64,000 nt of DNA, taken from NCBI GenBank assembly GCA_942486035.1, contig CALNXK010000033.1:2583501-2647500 (forward strand), read 5' to 3'. Of the stretch, positions 54,131 through 62,037 are shown piece after piece. Source of the DNA: Porites lobata. Lineage: Eukaryota; Cnidaria; Anthozoa; Scleractinia; Poritidae. Position 1 is the stretch's first letter. Each line of letters begins with the position of its first letter. A program made the translations under genes and the position numbers. The notes beneath the pieces were generated by a model that saw only the letters and a program-made list of their open reading frames with translations, was not told where the DNA came from and made no database searches.

Positions 54131-54578
54131 AAAGTCCTATGATGATTATCATTGGACTACTTTGTGCGAAGATGCCGCCAAGCTAAAAAAGCTCCGTGTG
54201 CCAGAATTGAACAAATACTTACAACATCATGGGCTATTAAAACAGCATCAGAAGAGCAGCAAGAATGACAAAGTGAAGACAATTATGGGACACTTCCTGC
54301 AGATGGATACTCTCAGAACAGGTCAAGCCGAAGTGAGAGGCAGCAATGAATCAGGTCAACTAGACAGCAGTGGTGAAAGCAGTGAGGGAGAAGAAACTGA
54401 TGACGATTACAAGAGTGATGCCCCTGACTCTGAAGACGACTCAAATGATGTCGTTCTTGCTTTTATCGCCTCAGACGAGGAATATGTAGACGAGCGGCCA
54501 GCTACAACACGCTCAGGACAAGCAGTAACAAGAAGAGCTGAAATTTACTTTTCATTCTTTTGTGTGAGGATTTGTTAA
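54120..54578 (+). CDS. Unknown protein with SAP-like motif
   Basis: The plus-strand ORF contains YDDYHWTTLCEDAAKLKKLR followed by VPELNKYLQHHGL and KNDKVKTIMGHF. This fits the helix-extended-helix pattern of SAP domains (DNA binding), with conserved V-x-x-L-x-x-Y-L. An acidic Ser-rich region (SSGESSEGEETDDDYKSDA) follows, then TRSGQAVTRRAEI. Upstream codons overlap the minus-strand ORF and are probably not used; a start near 54137 (ATG in CCTATGATG) is out of frame, so a 5' exon or broken start is possible. Similar SAP-plus-TRSG proteins seem repeated in coral genomes, which is a recollection and not checked. Confidence 0.45.
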   Translation, partial: KAREKSYDDYHWTTLCEDAAKLKKLRVPELNKYLQHHGLLKQHQKSSKNDKVKTIMGHFLQMDTLRTGQAEVRGSNESGQLDSSGESSEGEETDDDYKSDAPDSEDDSNDVVLAFIASDEEYVDERPATTRSGQAVTRRAEIYFSFFCVRIC

Positions 54579-54643
54579 AAACAGCTTTCTAGCTTTCAGC
54601 TTTCTTTCACTAAGTTACGTGAAATGTAACAAAACGAAATTTT

Positions 54644-56466
54644 AAGGTGGCTCCGTAATTGATACAAGAGCATTTAGCTGTGACAAATTTTCCGTCATAA
54701 CTTTCCGATTTTAACGCGATGGCTGCGAAACTTTGCAAAGAACAACAGATATCATTCGGCAATAATACGAAGTATTCCGATTTCATTGATGGTAAATATT
54801 TCTTGAGAAATTAGCGCTTAAAAGGACCCTACTGTTCAAAGAAAATCGCGTCTAGTAAAAAATTTTGCTGATATTTTTCACTGAAATTTCTGGTATCGGC
54901 TTTAATTGATATAATAAATATGCCAGAGGAATTTCAGAAAAATCGTTGGAGCAGAAGTCCGTAACTAAAAGTCGCTCAAAATTCAGCTGTGAAATTGTTT
55001 TGGAATTTCAAAAATAAATTACTAACGGGTAGAAGGAGCCACCAGTTTGAATTTTCGAGACAAGTAAATTCAACGTTTGCTAATTCTTAAAACAAAAGCC
55101 GATTGCCTATCGTGCTATTCTTTAAAAGGTACTGTTTAGTTGTAGAAGCACTATAAATTGCTCCAAACCTTGCTCTGAGGTAGAATTACTTGTTCTTCGA
55201 CATTTTTAAAATATCCCATGGCAGTTTTGGTTCAAACTCCTGCTGCATACATTTTGATGTATTGCAATGCATTTTCAACGACTTTTACTGCTGTTCGTTG
55301 CTTCCAACTCAGGAAAAAAGTATTGAGATTGGACGCTACCTTGTACCAGAGCTCAGATAGAACTGTCCAGCACCTTTGTTTATGACTACAAAATGAGCAC
55401 GAGCGGCAGTTCTGCGAGGAATTCGCACCTCACCCAGGGGGGGCGAACGACAATGATGACCATGCCTGTGAACCGAATAACATCACAGTCCAAAATAGAA
55501 TTATCGTAAAAATACTGCCCGTGAATAAATTTACAACTCTGAAATTTTTGTCACTCCTTCCTTCAATGAATGGGTATTTTTTCCTTGATTATTATGTTTT
55601 GCTCTGCAATACATGTTTATACAGATCGGTTCACAGACATGGGCATCATTGTCATTCGTCCCCCCTGGCTGAGGTGCGAATTCCTCGCAGAAGTGCCGCT
55701 CGTGCTCATTTTCTGGTCATAAACAAAGGTGCTGGACAGTTCTATCTGAGCTTCGATACAAGGTAGCTTACAATCCCAATACCTTTTTCCTGAATTGGAA
55801 ACAACGTACAGCAGGAAAAGCCGTTCAGGATGCATTGCAATACATCAAAATGTGTGCAGCAGGAGTTTGAACCAAAACTGCCAAGGGATATTTTAAAAAT
55901 GTCGAGGAACAAGGACAACAAGTCATTCGACGTCAGAGCAAAGTTTTGGAGCAATTTATAGTGCTTCTAAAACTGAAAAGTACCTTTTAAAGAATAGCAC
56001 GATAGGCAATCGGCTTCTGTTTTCAGAATTAGCAAACACTGAATTTACTTGTCCCGAAAATTGAAACTGGTATCTCCTTCTTCCTGATAGTAATTTATTT
56101 TTGAAATTCCAAAACAATTTCACAAAATTTTGAGCGACTCTTAGTTACGGACTTCTGCTCCAACGATTTTTCTGAAATTCCTCTGGCACATTTATTATAT
56201 CAATTAAAGCCGATACCAGAAATTTCAGTAAAAAATATCAGCAAAATTTTTTACTAGACGCGATTTTCTTTGAACAGTAGGGTCCTTTTAAGCGCTAATT
56301 TCTCAAGAAATATTTACCGTCAATGAAATCGGAATATTTCGTATTATTGCCGAATGATATCTGTTGTTCTTCGCAAAGTTTCGCAGCCATCGCGTTAAAA
56401 TCGAAAAAGTTGTGACGGAAAATTTGTCACAGCTAAATGCTCTTGTATTAATTACGGAGCCACCTT
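54644..56466. repeat. 1.8-kb near-perfect palindrome with TTAA borders
   Basis: The arms of about 830 bp (54644-55480 and 55620-56466) are reverse complements with few differences and a loop of about 140 bp. The ends read TTAAGGTGGCTCCGTAATT and AATTACGGAGCCACCTTAA. TTAA at both borders suggests a piggyBac-type target site. Landmarks such as GAATTCGCACCTCACCCAGG and AAAGGACCCTACTGTTCAAA occur in both arms. No convincing gene lies inside. Confidence 0.9.
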
Positions 56467-56754
56467 AATGCACCAACTTTTTTAATACCTTATGTACTTT
56501 TTTTATTTATTGGGGGAGGGGGGGGGCCTTCCAAAAAATTACTGTGATGAAGGGAGGGGGGCCATGCGAAAAAAATCGGAAATGGGGGGGGGGTCATACA
56601 ATTTTCAAATTACACTCCTCCAAATCCCACCAGTCCGCCCTACCCCATAAAAAATGAACGGTCCCTGAGACGTCGGCATAGGAGGCTACTTTACGAGCTG
56701 AAGAGCGTCCTTGAGGATCGCACCTCTGGGATGACAATTTCATTTTGGATCATT

Positions 56755-56880
56755 ATACGTTTCTGGGAAACTGCCCACCTACCCCTCCCTAAGCCAACAT
56801 TAACAATTACTTCTCGTTTAGGTTAAAATATTGGCAAAGGGGAGGGGTAGATGCGCAGTTACCCAGAAACTTATAATCCA
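56755..56880. mobile_element. MITE, CCCACCTACCCCTCCC family, copy 4
   Basis: TTTCTGGGAAACTGCCCACC, then TACCCCTCCCTAAGCC at the left; GGGGAGGGGTAGATGCGCAG, then TTACCCAGAAA at the right. This is the clearest copy for the ends. Confidence 0.88.
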
Positions 56881-57035
56881 GAATTTTAGAGATAAGTTTA
56901 CATTGATACTAAAAAGGGTTTTGGTTCTAATTGAAGCCAACCTCAAAAACTGGTAGCCTGACACAACGGCCGACATTTCCAGACGCTACCATTGGTTTCC
57001 CCGGGAAACGAAGTCTGAAGAAGGAGCTCAGAAAT

Positions 57036-57096
57036 TCCATACTGATGACGTGTCACTATCCAGATCTGGACAGTGACACGTCATCAGTATGGAACT
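57036..57096. repeat. 61-nt palindrome
   Basis: TTCCATACTGATGACGTGTC, then ACTATCCAGATCTGGACAGT, is followed by the mirrored GACACGTCATCAGTATGGAA. It folds on an AGATCT centre with one mismatch. Confidence 0.9.
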
Positions 57097-57179
57097 GATT
57101 TCTGTAGTCGATCCTCAGAAAACATTTCGCAGGAAACCAGTGGTAGCGTCGGGAAATATCGACTGTTTTCTCACTCCCC

Positions 57180-57497
57180 AAAACTTGGGGAGAGAGAGAA
57201 AAAGTAATTTTAGCCGTGAAAATTATAGTGGCTGGTCTAAAAAGTAGAGAAATACACTCGGATAAAAATGTGATTAATTCTTTGCAACCAGTTATCACTA
57301 TTACACAAAGAAAAGACATCATATTGTATTTTTATAAACATATTTTTAGTTGGACTCGACTGACTCTTGCTCAGCTCTTGAAGAAAACGAACATGTTCTT
57401 ATTTTCATGTGTACACGTGCGTAACTGGGACAACCTCGTCCCCAGGGCTTTTCCCTTAACATTTTTTAAGGGAAAAGCCCTGGGGACGAGGTTGTAA
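57180..57497 (+). repeat. Partial leading unit of the receptor-associated tandem repeat
   Basis: GTCTAAAAAGTAGAGAAATA, TCAGTTATCACTATTACACAAAG-like sequence and GTGTACACGTGCGTAACTGG match the tail segments of the units that follow. The exon-like part is missing or too diverged. A perfect foldback (CCTCGTCCCCAGGGCTTTTC and its complement) lies at about 57433-57493. Confidence 0.75.
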
Positions 57498-58293
57498 CTG
57501 GGAAAGTACAAACTTCAACCTCATCCCCCGAGCCTTCTCGGCCACATTCCGTCTCAGAGGCACGCATCTTTTCATCTTTTCAGCTATTGTCGATTGTCTT
57601 AACCTATAAACTGAACTGGCTTTTTCATTTTTCTCAGCCTGTCCTGGACGAATCTTCATCGGGGAACGATGAAAAAAGAAAGAGACCAAGAGATAGGAAG
57701 TTCTTTTGCCTGACACGCACGCTAAAATAGCAACAGTTAAAAAACATACGAAAATTGCACTGTCAGAGTCAGCCAAGGTTGACCAAATTTCTTCACTTGC
57801 TTTCGCCCGTTTTTGATATCGCAATTATCACACGGTAGGGAAATGTGTCGGATTTTGGGAGAAAAATGCATGTTTTAACCTCGTTCGAGCAAGGATGGAA
57901 CGTTTAATCTCGGCTCTCCGTTGGAAACTAAAGGATTCACGCTTACGGCGATTTTTAAATTTGCCACAAATATTTCGAGAATGGTTCGTATAGTTCGCAA
58001 CACAGGTGTGGCTGTCACGAGAACCTGTGCAGCAGAAAATTCTGTACCTCATGTTGAATGATTGCTCACAAACAGAAAGGCTCTGACCAGTTTATGGGCA
58101 TTTCTAACAATAATACCGGATTTTCGAGATACGAAAACTTTGACCTGACGCGAATGTTCAACAAACAGTGTTTTTGTGATTCAAATTACCAAGCAGCCAC
58201 GGTTGACTACATCTAAATCATTTTGCTCGAGAATACAAAAGTTAAATGCAAGCATTTGTTGTTCGTTAAGCAAGGAATCGAGAGACAGTCGAC

Positions 58294-58464
58294 ATGCAAG
58301 AAATAATAGATTTGGTCTCTCGTAAAACACTCCACTGGTTCAGTTATGTGGCAAATTTCTGTTGGATTTTGCTCGGAATTATCCTATCAGCGATCTTTCT
58401 AGACATTGAAAACAGCGAACCTAGATTTGACTTTCGTTGTGGCTCAAATGGCGACAAAGTCTAA
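58294..58464 (+). pseudogene. Truncated copy A of the receptor N-terminus (56 aa)
   Basis: MQEIIDLVSRKTLHWFSYVA, then NFCWILLGIILSAIFLDIEN and a few residues to GDKV and TAA. It matches residues 1-54 of the intact receptor: the cytosolic start, first membrane helix and first extracellular Cys. It is cut at the duplication junction GGCGACAA. The frame up to there is intact, so a short membrane peptide could be made. Confidence 0.8.
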
Positions 58465-59621
58465 AAAGTAGGGAAATACATGAGGAAAATGTAATTACTT
58501 CTTTCCAACCAGTTATCACTATTACACAAAGACAAGACATCAGATATTGTATTTTTATAAACATGTTTTTGAGAAGAGAAAATATTAAACGAATTAATAT
58601 TTTTCAGTATTTTTTTACATGCACTTTAAAGGGCCCGTTTCAGTCTTCCCTTTATCTCGTACCCAGAGCTCCCACGGCTAGAGTGAGATCTAGGTTCAAG
58701 ATTAAAACTGACTCCACCGAGTTTTACGGGGTTGGACTCGACTGACTCTTGCTCAGCTCTTGAAGAAAACGAACATGTTTTTATTTTCATGTGTACACGT
58801 GCGTAACTGGGAAAGTACAAACTTCAACCTCATCCCCCGAGGCTTCTCGGCCACATTCCCTTTCACAGCTACGGCACGCATCTTTTCATCTTTTCAGCTA
58901 TTGTCGATTGTCTTACGCTATAAAGTGAACTCGCTTTTTTTCATTTTTCTCAGCCTGTCCTGGCCTAATCTTCATCGGGGAACAATGAAAAAAGAAAGAG
59001 ACAAAGAGATAGGAAGTTCTTTGGCCTGACACGCACGCAAAAATAGCAACAGTGAAAAAACATACGAAAATTGCACTGTCAGAGTCAGCCAAGGTTGACC
59101 AAATTTCTTCACTTGCTTTTGCCCGTTTTTGATATCGCAATTTTCACACGGTAGGGAATGTGTCGAATTTTTGGAGAAAAATGCATGTTTTAACTTGGTT
59201 CGAGCAAGGATGGAACGTGGTTTAATCTCGGCTCTCCGTTGGAAACGAAAGGATTCACGCTTACGGCGATTTTTAAATTTGCCACAAAGATTTCGAGAAT
59301 GGTTCGTATAGTTCGCAACACTGTTGCTGTCAGGAGAACCTGTTCGCGGACGAGTGCAGCAGAAAATTCTGTACCTCATGTTGAATGATTGCTCACAAAC
59401 AGAAAGGCTCTGACCAGTTTATGCACATTTCTATTAATAATACCGAATATTCGAGATACAAAAACTTTGACCTGACGCGAATGTTCAACAAACAGTGTTT
59501 TTGTGATTCAAATATACCAAGCAGCCACGGTTGACTACATCTGAATCATTTCCCTCGAGAATACAAAAGCTAAATGCAGGCATTTTTTGTTCGTTAAGCA
59601 AGAAATCGAGAGACAGTCGAC

Positions 59622-59792
59622 ATGCAGGAAATAATAGATTTGCTTGCTCTTAAAACACTCCACTGGTTCAGTTATGTGGCAAATGTATGTTGGATTGTGC
59701 TCGGAATTATGCCATCAGCAATCTTTCTAGACATTGAAAACAGCGAATCGAGATTTGACTTTCGTTGTGGCTCAAATGGCGACAAGGTCTAA
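59622..59792 (+). pseudogene. Truncated copy B of the receptor N-terminus (56 aa)
   Basis: MQEIIDLLALKTLHWFSYVA, then NVCWIVLGIMPSAIFLDIEN, SESRFDFRCGSNGDK and a stop a codon later. Same break as copy A; it has a Pro inside the membrane helix. Confidence 0.78.
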
Positions 59793-60695
59793 TTAGTAGG
59801 GAAATACAAGAGAAAAATGTTATTAATTCTTTCAGATCAGTTATTAGTATTACACAAAGAAAAGACATCAGATATTGTATTTTTATAAACATGTTTTCGA
59901 GAAGAGAAAATATTAAACGAATTAATTTTTTTCAGTATTTTTTACATGCACTTTAAAGGGCCGTTTTAATCTTCCCCTTATCTCGTACCCAGATCTTCCA
60001 CGGCCAGAGTGGGATCTGGATACAAGATTAAAAAAGCTCTTGAAGAAAACGAACCTGTTTTTACTTTCATGTGTACACAAGCGTAACTGGGAAAGTACAA
60101 ACTTCAACCTCATCCCCCGAGGCTTCTCGGCCACATTCCGTCTCAGAGCTAAGGCACGCATCTTTTCATCATTTCAGCTATTGTCGATTGTCTTAAAACC
60201 TATAAAGTGAACTGGCTTTTTCATTTTTCTCAGCCTGTCCTGCCTAATCTTCATCGGGGAACAATGAAAAAAAAAAAAAAAAAAAAAAGAGTGAGAGTGA
60301 CAGGAAGTTCTTTGGCCTGACTCGCACGCAAGACCACGCAAAAATAGCAACAGTTAATATACATACCAAATATTGCACTATCAGAAGTAGTCAAGGTTGA
60401 CCAAATTTCTTCCCTGAAAGGATGGAACGTGGTTTAATCTCGGCTCTCCGTTGGAAACGAAAGGATTGTCGCCTACGGCGATGTTTAAATTTTCCACAAA
60501 TATTTCAAAAATGATACGTATAGCTGCGCATTTCTAACAATAATACCGAAAATTCGAGATGCGAAAACAGTGTTTTTGTGATTCAAATATGCCAAGGAGC
60601 CACGGTTGACTACAGCTAAATCATTTTGCTCGAGAATACAAAAGTTAAATGCAAACATTTGTTTTCGTTAAGCAAGGAATCGAGAGACAGTCGAC

Positions 60696-60860
60696 ATGCA
60701 AGAAATAATAGATTCGGTCTCTCGTAAAATACTCCACTGGTTCAGTTATGTGGCAAATTTCTGTTGGATTTTGCTCGGAATTATCCTATCAGCAATCTTT
60801 CTTGACATTGAAAACAGCGAACCTAGATTTGGTTTGTTGTGGCTCAAATGGCGACAAAGT
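60696..60860 (+). pseudogene. Truncated, frameshifted copy C of the receptor N-terminus
   Basis: MQEIIDSVSRKILHWFSYVA, then NFCWILLGIILSAIFLDIEN up to SEPRFG. A small deletion then shifts the frame (GGTTTGTTGTGGCTC in place of GACTTTCGTTGTGGCTC). The shifted ORF continues to 61067 without similarity to the receptor. Confidence 0.78.
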
Positions 60861-62037
60861 CTAAAAAGTAGGGAAATACACTCGGAGGAAAATGTAATTA
60901 ATTCTTTGCAATCAGTTATCACTATTACACAAAGAAAAGACATCAGATATTGTATTTTTATAAACATGTTTTTGAGAAGAGAAAATATTAAGCGAATTTA
61001 TATTTTTCAGTATTTTTTGCATGCACTCGTTTTAATCTTCCCTTTATCTTCCACGACCAGAGTGTGATCTGGGTACAAGATTAAAACTGACTCCACCGAG
61101 TTTTACAGGGTTGGATTCGACTGACTCTTGCTGACCATAAAACCTTAAGCTTTTGAAAGAAACGAACCTGTTTTTACTTTCATGTGTACACGTGCGTAAC
61201 TGGAAAAGTACAAACTTCAACCTCATCCCCCGAGGCTTCTCGGCCACATTCCGTCTCAGAGCTTTAAGGCACGCATCTTTTCATCATTTCAGTTATTGTC
61301 GATTGTCTTAACCTATAAACTGAACTTACTTTTTCATTTTTCTCAGCCTGTCCTGGCCTAATCTTCATCGGGGAACAATGAAAAAAAAAAAAAAGGAGAG
61401 AGAGAGAGACAGGAAGTTCTTTGGCCTGACACGCACGCAAAAATAGCAACAGTTAATATACATAACAAAAAGGTTGCACTGTTAGAGTCAGCCAAGGTTG
61501 ACCAACTTTCTTCACTCGCTTTCTCCCGTTTTTGATATCGCAATTATCACACGGTGGGAGAATGTGTCGGATTTTGGGAGAAAAATGCAGGTTAAACCTC
61601 GTTCGAGCAAGGATGAAACGTTTAATCTCGGCTCCTTGTTGAAAACGAAAGGATTCCCGCCTAAGGCGATGTTTAAATTTGCCACAAATATTTCAAGAAT
61701 AATATGTATAGTTCGCAACACAGGTGTGGCTGTCACGAGAGCCTGTTCGCGGGCAAGTGCAAAAGAATCCTATGCTTCATGTTGAATGATTGCTCAGAAA
61801 CAGAAAGGCTCTGACCAGTTTATGCGCATTTCTAACAATAATACCGAATATTCGAGATACGAAAACTTTGACCTGACGCGAATGTTCAACAAACAGAGTT
61901 TTTGTGATTCAAATATACCAAGCAGCCACGGTTGACTACATCTGAATCATTTTCCTCGTTTCATTATTTCTAATAGAATACAAAAGCTAAATTCAAGCAT
62001 TTGTAGCTCATAAGCGAGAAATCGAGAGGCATACAAC

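Larger units (their letters stand above)
52935..56740. mobile_element. Composite repeat with outer inverted ends, two ORFs and an inner palindrome
   Basis: The outer ends are inverted: CAGGGACCGTTCATTTTTTATG at 52999-53020 is mirrored at about 56645-56668, and the similarity continues inward (CTGGTGGGATTTGG) and outward (GTAGCCTC; GATC..AAGGACG). G-rich tracts follow both ends. The 3.8-kb span contains the two head-to-head ORFs at 53438-54578 and a 1.8-kb palindrome. No transposase is recognised. It could also be two inverted copies of one interspersed repeat flanking a gene fragment. Confidence 0.6.
57498..62037 (+). repeat. Tandem duplication of the receptor 5' region (four units)
   Basis: The landmark GAAAGTACAAACTTCAACCT recurs near 57501, 58811, 60088 and 61205. 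Each unit carries GAGGCTTCTCGGCCACATTC, a purine-rich AGAGA/poly-A tract, TTGGAAACGAAAGGATT and ends with an ATG exon: ATGs at 58294, 59622, 60696 and, for the intact gene, 62038 (spacing 1328, 1074, 1342). Units A-C leave the receptor sequence at GGCGACAA and continue into AGTCTAAAAAGTAGGG. A-tracts at about 60265 and 61380 vary in length. Confidence 0.9.

Noticed and set aside
55521..55954. ORFs inside the 1.8-kb palindrome
   Set aside because: They cross the loop and arms of the palindrome, show no domain and conflict with each other.
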